Of a DNA stretch of 64,000 bases, positions 46,919 to 55,403 are shown piece by piece. This DNA comes from Microbacterium testaceum StLB037 (lineage in GTDB: Bacteria > Actinomycetota > Actinomycetes > Actinomycetales > Microbacteriaceae). Position 1 is the stretch's first letter. The number at the start of each line of letters is the position of its first letter. The position numbers and the translations under genes were made by a program. Where the stretch lies: positions 174,376 through 238,375 of the forward strand of contig NZ_FNJN01000008.1 of assembly GCF_900104345.1 (NCBI RefSeq), written 5' to 3'. The notes below the pieces were generated by a model, which was not told the DNA's origin, ran no database searches, and saw only the letters and a program-made list of their open reading frames with translations.

Positions 46919-46994
46919 TGGTACCCCCGGTGGGACTCGAACCCACACTGAAGCGATTTTAAGTCGCCTGCCTCTGCCATTGGGCTACGGGGGC
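46919..46994 (-). tRNA. tRNA with UAA anticodon (Leu), class I body, CCA encoded
   Basis: A 76-nt cloverleaf with encoded CCA: acceptor GCCCCCG/CGGGGGT (first pair G-U), D arm with GG, anticodon stem GGCGA/TCGCT with loop CTTAAAA (anticodon UAA), a 5-nt variable region and a T arm GTGGG/CCCAC with TTCGAGT. A73 suits leucine. A bacterial leucine tRNA normally has a long variable arm; this one does not, so identity rests on the anticodon alone. Confidence 0.85.
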
Positions 46995-47057
46995 CCGAGC
47001 CTCCACCGTATCGCGGGGCGGTCGCGCGCCGGTCGCGCGGGGTGCCGCACCCGTTAT

Positions 47058-47075
47058 GGGGCGGCGAAAGTGGCC
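47058..47075 (+). repeat. Direct repeat copy 1 (GGGGCGGCGAAAGTGGCC)
   Basis: This 18-bp unit recurs exactly at 47207-47224, and both copies follow CACCCGT plus three variable bases. It lies downstream of the ndh end and the tRNA start in noncoding DNA. Confidence 0.7.
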
Positions 47076-47206
47076 TCGGGGCGTCGTAGGTGGCCCCGGG
47101 GCCACGACGAGACGCCGCACCGCCCCGATCACGCACGCGCGGCACAGCCACCCCGACACGCGGACCCCGGACGCCGCAACCCGGCGCGGAATGCCTCACC
47201 CGTGAC

Positions 47207-47224
47207 GGGGCGGCGAAAGTGGCC
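47207..47224 (+). repeat. Direct repeat copy 2 (GGGGCGGCGAAAGTGGCC)
   Basis: Second exact copy, 149 bp after the first. The 46995-47243 stretch holds no gene; it also contains the palindrome GTGGCCCCGGGGCCAC near 47090. Confidence 0.7.
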
Positions 47225-47243
47225 CCGCGGCATCCGGAAACGA

Positions 47244-47277
47244 CGAGACCCCCGCACCCAGGGGCGCGGGGGTCTCG
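47244..47277 (-). terminator. Terminator of ndh
   Basis: A 12-bp stem (47244-47255 with 47266-47277) lies 9 nt past the ndh stop on the minus strand, with GTCGTTTCC following. Confidence 0.8.
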
Positions 47278-47286
47278 AACGAGGGC

Positions 47287-48690
47287 TTACTTGGCCGCGA
47301 CGGGCTCGGCCTTCTTCTCGGCCGGAGCCGCGGGGGCCTCGGCGGCGGGAGCTGCCGGACGCGGACGCGCGGCGAACTCCTCGAACGCGGCACGGGGCTT
47401 CTGAACGGCCTCGAGGTTGACGACCTCGCGGCCGTGGAAGAAGTTCTGCATCCAGTCGCCGACCACACGGAACTTGCGCTCCCACGTGGGCATGGCCAGG
47501 CCGTGGTACCCACGGTGGGCGAACCACGCGATGAGACCGGTCAGAGCAATGTTGCCCGACTGGAACGCACCGTTGTACAGGCCCAGGCCGGCGACGGCAC
47601 CGAGGTTCTTGTGGTTGTACTCCTTGGGCTCTTCGCCGCGAAGGACAGCCACGAGGTTCTTGGCCATGAGCTTGCCCTGGCGCACCGCGTGCTGCGCGTT
47701 GGGGACGCAGAAACCGCCGACACCGCCACCCGAGAGGTCGGGAACCGCTGAAACGTCGCCGGCCGCCCAGGCACCCTCGACGATTTCGTCGTCGGTTCCG
47801 ACGCGCAGGTCGGGGCGGGTGCGGATGCGACCGCGCTCTTCGACGGGGAGGTCGCTGCCACGGACGACCGTGGGGTTGGCCATGACTCCGGCCGTCCAGA
47901 TGATCAGGTCGGTCGGGAGGTTCTCACCGGTGGAGAGCTCGACGATGCCGTCGACGGCACCCTTGACCTGCGTGTCGAGGTGCACGAAGGCACCCTTCTT
48001 CGCGAGGTCGGCGAGAACCCACTCGCTCGTCTTCTGCGAGACCTCGGGCATGATGCGCCCCATGGCCTCGATGAGGTGGAAGTGCGTGTCGTCGAACGAC
48101 AGGGTCGGGTACTGCTTCAGTAGCGACGACGCGTAGGCACGGAGCTCGGCGAAGACCTCGATACCGGCGAATCCGCCGCCGACGACCACGACGGTCAGCA
48201 GACGGTCGCGCTCGGGGCCGGCCGGCAGCACCGACGCCTTGTCGAAGTTCGACGTGAGGCGGTCGCGGATGGCGACGGCCTCTTCGATCGTCTTGAGTCC
48301 GATCGCGTTGTCGGCGATGCCGGGGATCGGGAAGGTGCGCGAGACGGCACCGGCGGTCACGACGATGTGGTCGTAGCTCTGCTCGAAGGTCTCGTCACCG
48401 GCGATCGGCGTGATCGTCGCGGTCTTGGTCGCGTGAGAGATGCCCGTGATCTTGCCCGCGATGACCGTCGTGCGCTTGAGGTGGCGACGAAGGCCCACCA
48501 CGACGTGGCGCGGCTCGATCTCGCCCGCAGCGACCTCGGGGAGGAAGGGCTGATACGTCATGTACGGCAGCGGGTCGACGAGCGTGACGTCGGCTTCGTT
48601 ACGGCCGAGGAGCTTCTCGAGCTTCCAGGCGGTGTAGAAACCTGCATAGCCCCCACCGACGATGAGGATTCTGGGCACGGTAGTGGTCAC
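47287..48690 (-). CDS. ndh: Type II NADH:quinone oxidoreductase (NDH-2)
   Basis: This 467-residue flavoprotein passes electrons from NADH to menaquinone without proton pumping. It has the FAD Rossmann motif RILIVGGGYAGFYTAWKLE, PFLPEVAAGEIEPRHVV, the NADH motif LTVVVVGGGFAGIEVFAEL and AWAAGDVSAVPD. A membrane-binding C-terminal region (GNIALTGLIAWFAHRGYHG) is followed by an Ala/Pro/Lys tail. The GTG start overlaps the subtilase stop by 4 nt, so it is the last gene of the DUF501-subtilase-ndh operon. Confidence 0.94.
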   Translation of the reverse strand: MTTTVPRILIVGGGYAGFYTAWKLEKLLGRNEADVTLVDPLPYMTYQPFLPEVAAGEIEPRHVVVGLRRHLKRTTVIAGKITGISHATKTATITPIAGDETFEQSYDHIVVTAGAVSRTFPIPGIADNAIGLKTIEEAVAIRDRLTSNFDKASVLPAGPERDRLLTVVVVGGGFAGIEVFAELRAYASSLLKQYPTLSFDDTHFHLIEAMGRIMPEVSQKTSEWVLADLAKKGAFVHLDTQVKGAVDGIVELSTGENLPTDLIIWTAGVMANPTVVRGSDLPVEERGRIRTRPDLRVGTDDEIVEGAWAAGDVSAVPDLSGGGVGGFCVPNAQHAVRQGKLMAKNLVAVLRGEEPKEYNHKNLGAVAGLGLYNGAFQSGNIALTGLIAWFAHRGYHGLAMPTWERKFRVVGDWMQNFFHGREVVNLEAVQKPRAAFEEFAARPRPAAPAAEAPAAPAEKKAEPVAAK

Positions 48691-50042
48691 GATGTGAGGG
48701 ACTCCTCGTTTGTGGTGCGGCTCGGCTCGCGGGAGACGCGCGCCTGTCGGATTCGCCGGGCAGCAGCAGTGACACCGAGCGCAATCATTATAGCGGCCAG
48801 TGTGGCGGCACCGAGCGGCAGCGATCCATACAGAACGCTATCGCGAGACGGCAGCAGGGGCGAGCTCGCCGCCGGCGCGGCTTCGATCGGCGGCAGCGGG
48901 GGGATGACGACCGGGGTCGAGGTCGGCTCGGGCGACGGCTGCGCGTCCGCCCGGCGGTACAGCCGGATCCATTCCTCGAGGCTCCCCAGCGGGTTCTCCG
49001 ACACGGTCTCGACCCGCGCCGACACGGCGGCCGCGGCATCCACCAGACCGTACCCGTAGAGCTTGTCGGGTCGCGCGGAAGCGCCCGCGGCCGGCTTCGC
49101 CGTCTGGATCAGGCGGTTGAGGACGTTGTCGGCATCCATTCCCGGATGCGCGGCGCGGACGAGAGCGGCGATGCCGGCGACGATCGGGGCGGCGCCACTC
49201 GTTCCGTTCCACTGCACCAGGGTGCCGTCGGCCGAGACGCCGATGAGTCGCTCGCTCGGGGCGGAGAGCCCGATGGTGATGCCCTGCGTCGACGCGTCGT
49301 TGCTCGCCGCGCCGGTCGGGTCGACGCCTCCCACGGCGAGCACCCCCGGAATGGTGGCGGGGGCGCCCACGCGGTCGGTGCCGCTCCCCCTGTTGCCCGC
49401 GGCGACCACGATCACGACGTCGTGGTCGAAGGCGTACTCGAAAGCGGTGTCCCAGCTGGTGTCCCAGTCGAGGGTGTTGGTCGTCAACGACATGTTGATG
49501 ACCGTCGCACCGTTGTCGACCGCCCAGCGGATGGCGTCCGCGATCTGGTCGGTGAAGGGCTTGGTGCTCGCAGCCCCGAAGCCGACCGAGATGGACAGCA
49601 GCTCGGCTTCGGGCGCCACGCCGATCATGCCGCGACCGTTACCGGTGCCGCGTGCCGCGGCGAGAGAGGCCACCCAGCTGCCGTGGTTCGCGTCGACGGC
49701 ACCGACGGGGGTGCGTCCGTCGGCGGCCCCCACGCCCGAGACGTCGGTGCCACCCGCGACGGCTCCGTTGAACTCGGCGGGACCGCGCCCGATCCCGGTG
49801 TCGATGACGGCGATCTTCTGCCCCGCGCCGCGCGTCGTCTTCCATGCCTCTCGGACGCCGTACTGGTCGAGCCAGTACTCGCCCGCGCGGACCGAGTCGG
49901 TCGGATCCTCGGGCACAGGATTGGCGGGCGCCTGCGGACTGACCGACGCCGGGACCGACACGGCCGCCGCGGGCATGGTCGTCGCGCCGCTCAGCACCGT
50001 CACGAGAAGAACGGATGCCACGACGGCGACGACGCGCTTCAT
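48687..50042 (-). CDS. Secreted membrane-anchored subtilisin-like (S8) protease
   Basis: This 451-residue protein has a signal peptide (RVVAVVASVLLVTVLSGATT), a propeptide-like stretch, and the catalytic triad: Asp in KIAVIDTGIG (about 86), His in ANHGSWVASLAAARG and Ser in NGTSGAAPIVAGIAAL. The oxyanion Asn is in VVVAAGNRGSG. A Pro/Thr-rich linker and a C-terminal helix (LPLGAATLAAIMIALGV) anchor it outside the cell, the layout of mycosins. It overlaps DUF501 and ndh by 4 nt at each end. Confidence 0.9.
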   Translation of the reverse strand: MKRVVAVVASVLLVTVLSGATTMPAAAVSVPASVSPQAPANPVPEDPTDSVRAGEYWLDQYGVREAWKTTRGAGQKIAVIDTGIGRGPAEFNGAVAGGTDVSGVGAADGRTPVGAVDANHGSWVASLAAARGTGNGRGMIGVAPEAELLSISVGFGAASTKPFTDQIADAIRWAVDNGATVINMSLTTNTLDWDTSWDTAFEYAFDHDVVIVVAAGNRGSGTDRVGAPATIPGVLAVGGVDPTGAASNDASTQGITIGLSAPSERLIGVSADGTLVQWNGTSGAAPIVAGIAALVRAAHPGMDADNVLNRLIQTAKPAAGASARPDKLYGYGLVDAAAAVSARVETVSENPLGSLEEWIRLYRRADAQPSPEPTSTPVVIPPLPPIEAAPAASSPLLPSRDSVLYGSLPLGAATLAAIMIALGVTAAARRIRQARVSREPSRTTNEESLTS

Positions 50043-50557
50043 CCGCCGGTCCCGGGGCTTTCGCACTGGCACCGCTCGGGCGACCAGGTGCCGCGCGCGA
50101 GGGCGCGGTCGCCGATCGGATTGACGCCGGGGCCGGCCGCGAGCGCGTGCCCCGCCAGGGCGTGCAAACACTTCACGCGCGTGGGCATGCCTCCGGCCGA
50201 GATGCCGGCGATCTCTTCGGGCTCGCCGTACGCTGCGCGGTCGCGGAGGTACGCCTCGTGGGCCGCGCGGTACTGCTGCTGCAGCTCTTCGTCTTCGGCG
50301 AGCTCGTCGGAGAACTCCTTCATGACGTGCCCCGCCTCGAGCACCGACATCGCCGCCGTCGCGGCGGGGTGGGTGAGGTAGTAGAACGTGGGGAACGGGC
50401 TGCCGTCGTCGAGACGCGGCGAGGTCGCCACCACGGTCGGATTGCCGCACACGCAGCGCGCGGCGATCCCCACGACGCCGCGCGGTACACGGCCGAGCTG
50501 CGACTGCAGAACGGCCAGGTCGGCGTCGGAGGCGGGGGGAAGCGTTGCGGTAGTCAT
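50039..50557 (-). CDS. DUF501 family protein
   Basis: This 172-residue protein carries the DUF501 marks: LQSQLGRVPRGVVGIAARCV, CGNPTVVATSPRLDDGSPFP with TFYYLTHP, and GGMPTRVKCLHALAGHALA near the C-terminus, with conserved Cys residues. In actinobacteria it stands between ftsB/divIC and ppx; function is unknown. The ATG at 50557 (not 50587) is chosen because TACCCT lies 7 nt upstream, with the TGTCGG element before it. The stop overlaps the subtilase ATG. Confidence 0.88.
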   Translation of the reverse strand: MTTATLPPASDADLAVLQSQLGRVPRGVVGIAARCVCGNPTVVATSPRLDDGSPFPTFYYLTHPAATAAMSVLEAGHVMKEFSDELAEDEELQQQYRAAHEAYLRDRAAYGEPEEIAGISAGGMPTRVKCLHALAGHALAAGPGVNPIGDRALARGTWSPERCQCESPGTGG

Positions 50558-50564
50558 CGACTCC

Positions 50565-50586
50565 AGGGTACCCGGGGTCTCCGACA
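50565..50586 (-). promoter_or_regulatory. RecA-NDp/PafBC-like promoter of the DUF501-subtilase-ndh operon
   Basis: On the minus strand TGTCGG (50586-50581), 10 nt and TACCCT (50570-50565) stand 7 nt before the ATG at 50557. Here the element reads TGTCGGAGA. It would allow the three genes to be expressed apart from eno-ftsB. Confidence 0.55.
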
Positions 50587-50600
50587 CTCCGTCGGGCCGC

Positions 50601-51218
50601 TCAGCCGGCCGGGGCGTCGGGCGCGGGAGTCGGGTCCGGGACGCCGATCGTGATGTCGGGGACGGCGACCTGCGCGGCGCCCGACGAGGTGACCGAGCGG
50701 ACGAGCTGCGCCATCCAGTCGGTACGGGTCTGCCCCACGTCTCCGCTGACGTCGTCCTGCTCCTGCGGTGTCGCCGAGGCGGGGAGGTCGTTGTCGATGA
50801 GGTAGACGACCTCGCCGGGGAAGGTGTACCCGAGCCGCTCGCGCGCCTGCGTCCGGATGTACGCGGGGTCCGACCATCGATCGCGCTGGGTCTGCAGGTC
50901 GGCGACCTCGGACTTGCTCAGCTGCACAGCGCTCCGCAACGCCTGGATCTGCTGACGCTGATCCATGTACGTCCCTACCGTCGGGACGAGCACGAAGGTC
51001 CCGAGCACGACCAGGCCCAGCATGATCACGACGAAGCCCGAGATGCGCACCCGCCCGAGCCACTCGCGCACGTCGACGCGGCGTTCCTCGGCCGAGGGGC
51101 GCACGGGCTGTCGCACGGGACGCGCGGGCGCCTTCGCCGAGCTCTTCGACGCCTTGGAACGCGACGTCGGAGCCTCGGATGCCGCGGGACGGCGGGGCGG
51201 CAGTGTCGGTCGCTCCAC
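50601..51218 (-). CDS. Septum formation initiator FtsB/DivIC family protein
   Basis: This 205-residue bitopic protein has a long basic Pro-rich cytoplasmic N-terminus (about 1-55), one helix (ISGFVVIMLGLVVLGTFVLV), a leucine-zipper-like coiled coil (YMDQRQQIQALRSAVQLSKS) and the conserved ERLGYTFPGEVVYLI. A C-terminal extracytoplasmic tail of about 60 residues exceeds the classic FtsB. It acts with FtsL/FtsQ in division. AAAGGAT precedes the GTG at 51218. Its place after eno is conserved in actinobacteria. Confidence 0.9.
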   Translation of the reverse strand: MERPTLPPRRPAASEAPTSRSKASKSSAKAPARPVRQPVRPSAEERRVDVREWLGRVRISGFVVIMLGLVVLGTFVLVPTVGTYMDQRQQIQALRSAVQLSKSEVADLQTQRDRWSDPAYIRTQARERLGYTFPGEVVYLIDNDLPASATPQEQDDVSGDVGQTRTDWMAQLVRSVTSSGAAQVAVPDITIGVPDPTPAPDAPAG

Positions 51219-51337
51219 GGCATCCTTTCCGTCGTCATCCCGCCCGGGATTCGGGCCGCGAGTGAGTCTACGTCGCCGGCCCGGGGGCCCCTGGGGACGC
51301 GCCGGGTGCTCGGCATCCGTCCAGCGAAAACGACGAA

Positions 51338-51365
51338 GGAGGGGGAACCGTGCGGCTCCCCCTCC
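51338..51365 (-). terminator. Terminator of eno
   Basis: GGAGGGGGAACC (51338-51349) pairs with GGCTCCCCCTCC (51354-51365) with one mismatch and a GTGC loop. On the minus strand it is followed by TTCGTCGTTTTC. It lies 15 nt past the eno stop and 119 nt before the ftsB start. Confidence 0.8.
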
Positions 51366-51380
51366 TCGATGGTCGGTCGA

Positions 51381-52724
<1,344 letters not shown>

Positions 52725-52757
52725 CTAGTGACCCCGTCCGTCGGGCGTGCGGCCGAG

Positions 52758-53426
52758 TCAGGACGCGGTCGGATCCACCACGATCGCCACCGCCACCCCG
52801 TCCCACCCCTTTCGGTCGAGGGTCTGCAGGGCGGTGGCGTCGAAACGGGGGTCGGCGCCGAGCATCAGGATGCCGCGGCGAGCGCCTTGCACCTTGCCGT
52901 CGGGCGTGTCGGCGTCGGCGACCTCTCCCCCGCGCACGACGTTGTCGAGCACCACGACCGTGCCGGGTCGGCCGAGGCGCGCGGCCCAGTCGAGGTAGGT
53001 CTCGTTCGATTCCTTGTCGGCGTCGATGAAGACGAGGTCGAACGGCTCCTCGTCGACGAGGGTCGGCAGCACGTCCGCTCCGCGGCCGACGCGCACCTCG
53101 ACGCGATCCGCGACTCCCGCACGCGCGAGGTTGGCGCGGGCGATCTCGGCGTTCGCCGGCTCCGCCTCGATGGTGACGACCCGTCCCGTCTCGCCGACGG
53201 CCCGGGCGAACCAGATCGTCGAGTACCCACCGAGAGTGCCGACCTCGAGCACTCGCCGCGCGCCGGCGATCCGCGTGAGCAGGTGCAGGAATTTCGCGTT
53301 GACCGGCGCCACCTCGATCGCGGGCAGTCCGGCCTCGTGCTGGGCGGCGAGCGCGGCTTCTCCCGCGGGGTCGGCCCCGATGAGGGTCTCGGTCAGGAAC
53401 GCGTCGACGTCTTCGTGGGTGCGCAC
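52758..53426 (-). CDS. O-methyltransferase (class I SAM, CCoAOMT-like family 3)
   Basis: This 222-residue enzyme has LPAIEVAPVNAKFLHLLTRI, motif I VLEVGTLGGYSTIWFARAVG (about 60-79), VVTIEAEPANAEIARANL and the metal/catalytic segment DLVFIDADKESNETYLDW with VVLDNVVRGGEV, all typical of metal-dependent catechol-type O-methyltransferases. The GTG at 53426 has CAGGCT 6 nt upstream, so it is likely leaderless. Substrate is unknown. Confidence 0.92.
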   Translation of the reverse strand: MRTHEDVDAFLTETLIGADPAGEAALAAQHEAGLPAIEVAPVNAKFLHLLTRIAGARRVLEVGTLGGYSTIWFARAVGETGRVVTIEAEPANAEIARANLARAGVADRVEVRVGRGADVLPTLVDEEPFDLVFIDADKESNETYLDWAARLGRPGTVVVLDNVVRGGEVADADTPDGKVQGARRGILMLGADPRFDATALQTLDRKGWDGVAVAIVVDPTAS

Positions 53427-53457
53427 TCCCCCAGCCTGTCGGCGTGCGAGCGGCGGG

Positions 53458-54315
53458 TCAACGCTCTCCGCGCAGGTGGGCGCGCGTCATCTCGTCGTAC
53501 TCCTCGTCCGAGAGCTCGTCGAAGCCCTTGGCCTCGACCCGGTCGCTGCGCATCCACCGGACCATGAGGATCACGAGGATCGGCACGTCGGCGAACTCGG
53601 CGATGAACCAGATCATGTCGCCCGCGAGGTGCTGGTCGTGCAGCAGCGAGGGCCACCACGACACCGCCTGCGTGGCATCCGGGATCAGATCCAGCACATT
53701 GTCGTTCAGACGCATCAGCAGACCCGGCACCGAGTCGATCAGCAGCTCGACGAACGCGAGCAGGAACTCGATCGCGATGAAGGTGCCGGTGTGGACCGCG
53801 CCGAGCGCCATCATCGGCAGCACCATCGCGAGCCCGACGAGGGGCACGACGATCCCGAGCGAGGCTTCGACCACCGGATTCACGCGCAGGATGCCAGCGA
53901 TCGGGGTGAGGAAGAGGCAGAAGACCGCGGCGATGACGACGGTGGCGACCATCGCGTTGCCGAAGACGCGCGTGATCCTCGACGCGAGGAAGCGTTCGCG
54001 GATGCCCGAGGGGACGAGGTCGAGCGGGCGCCCGGCCGCGACACCGGCGGGGACCGCGAAGATGAGCAGGGCGACGCGCGTCGAGAACGCCCACCGCAGC
54101 TCTGATGAGTACACCCCGAGGAAGCCGAGCTCGATCACCGCGTAGGGCAGCAGCCCGAGCGCGAAGAAGCCGATCGTGCGCAGTACGGGCCAGGTCTCTC
54201 CGCGTCGGCGGACGCGTCGAACGCCCGAGAGGTAGACCGCGGATGCCACGAAGAGCACGCCGAGCGTGATCGGATCGGCGCGCCAGGTGCTGAGGAAGAC
54301 ATCGAGGGGAGGCGT
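53458..54315 (-). CDS. CtaG-like cytochrome c oxidase assembly membrane protein, start unclear
   Basis: About 285 residues with seven hydrophobic segments, family-typical PVVEASLGIVVPLVGLAMVL, GAVHTGTFIAIEF and the conserved DQHLAGDMIWFIAEFADVP, then an acidic tail (DELSDEEYDEM). This matches the caa3_CtaG family that delivers copper to oxidase. No ATG, GTG or TTG precedes the homologous N-terminus (PPLDVFLSTWRADP); an ACG stands where the start is expected (54315). The nearest in-frame ATG, at 54480, would add 55 non-conserved residues and overlap the upstream gene. A CTG or ACG start or a sequence error is possible. Confidence 0.72.
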   Translation of the reverse strand, partial: TPPLDVFLSTWRADPITLGVLFVASAVYLSGVRRVRRRGETWPVLRTIGFFALGLLPYAVIELGFLGVYSSELRWAFSTRVALLIFAVPAGVAAGRPLDLVPSGIRERFLASRITRVFGNAMVATVVIAAVFCLFLTPIAGILRVNPVVEASLGIVVPLVGLAMVLPMMALGAVHTGTFIAIEFLLAFVELLIDSVPGLLMRLNDNVLDLIPDATQAVSWWPSLLHDQHLAGDMIWFIAEFADVPILVILMVRWMRSDRVEAKGFDELSDEEYDEMTRAHLRGER

Positions 54316-54445
54316 GGAAGAACGGTAGAACCGCGAGCTATGCGTCCGCCGGGGATCGGGGGCGGACCGAACTCCTGAGGTTTCGGCGCGCGTGGCGCCT
54401 GAGCCGCAGGAATCCGGCGCGGGAAGTGCTCGCCCGATCAGCGAT

Positions 54446-55294
54446 TCAGGAGTTCTGCTCGCTCGCGCGGTCCGGCACATCACCGGCGCGCGCGCCGGGC
54501 CGACGCACCGGTTCGAGAGCCGCGAGCAGCGCCGGGAGCAGCGCATCCGCCGTCCGCCGGTACCCGAGTGCGCTGGGGTGGAACCGGTCCACGCTGAACA
54601 TCTCGTCGGGTCGCTCGGCGAACACCGGGCCGACCGCCCGCGCGAGGGCCACAACCCGCCCTCCGGCACGGTGGACCGCCGCGGCCTGCGCCGACGCCAG
54701 CTGCCGCGACGAGCGGGCCGCGAGAGCGCGCAGCGGCTGCGGAATCGCCCGGAGGGTCCCGAGGTCGGGACACGTGCCGACGACGACAGGTATCCCGCGC
54801 CCGCGCAACTCGCGCACGACCTGCTCCAGCTGCTCCGCCGAGCGCGACGCCGGTATGCGGTGCGTCACGTCGTTCCCGCCCACGACGATGACCGCGGCAT
54901 CCGGCCGGTACCCCTCCGGGAGCGCGGCGACCTGACCGGCCAGGGCCGAGGTCTCCGAACCCACCACCGCGGCGGTCCGCAACCGCACCGGGCGCCCGGC
55001 CTCACGGGCCATGCCCTTCGCCAGCCGCGCGCCGAGCGTGTCTCGACGGTGTCCCGCGCCGAGACCCGCGGCGATCGAGTCGCCGAGCACGAGCAGCTCG
55101 ACCGGCTCGCCCGGGTGCTTCTTGCGGCGCCAGACGCGGTCGGCGTCGAGCGCCTGCTCGCCGAGGGGCTTGCCGATGCGGCGCCGGGCGATCGCCGCCT
55201 GACGGGAGATGAGGGTCCGCAGCCCCACGGCCCCGGCGCCGGCGAGCGCGACGACCGACGCCGCGGTCAGGGTCACCGGTCGACGCGTTCGCAT
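54446..55294 (-). CDS. SGNH/GDSL hydrolase family protein
   Basis: This 282-residue protein has an N-terminal hydrophobic segment (TLTAASVVALAGAGAVGLRT, signal anchor) and a SGNH hydrolase domain: block I VLGDSIAAGLGAG (catalytic Ser), block III VIVVGGNDVTH with Gly-Asn, and the C-terminal DRFHPSALGY with the Asp-x-x-His dyad. It would act outside the membrane as esterase, lipase or acetyl-hydrolase. GGAGG lies immediately before the ATG at 55294, unusually close, so a start slightly downstream remains possible. Confidence 0.87.
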   Translation of the reverse strand: MRTRRPVTLTAASVVALAGAGAVGLRTLISRQAAIARRRIGKPLGEQALDADRVWRRKKHPGEPVELLVLGDSIAAGLGAGHRRDTLGARLAKGMAREAGRPVRLRTAAVVGSETSALAGQVAALPEGYRPDAAVIVVGGNDVTHRIPASRSAEQLEQVVRELRGRGIPVVVGTCPDLGTLRAIPQPLRALAARSSRQLASAQAAAVHRAGGRVVALARAVGPVFAERPDEMFSVDRFHPSALGYRRTADALLPALLAALEPVRRPGARAGDVPDRASEQNS

Positions 55295-55403
55295 CCTCCG
55301 ATGACACCCGCCCGCGGTGAACGAGCGGTGGACGCGCCGTGACGATGGGGAGACGTCGGGCTCCCGGCATCCCGTGAACACCATTCAGACGGGATGCCGC
55401 GAC

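Noticed and set aside
48687..50042. Subtilase as proof of a type VII secretion cluster in the window
   Set aside because: No eccB, eccC, eccD or esxAB-like pair is found; resemblance to mycosins is limited to domain layout.
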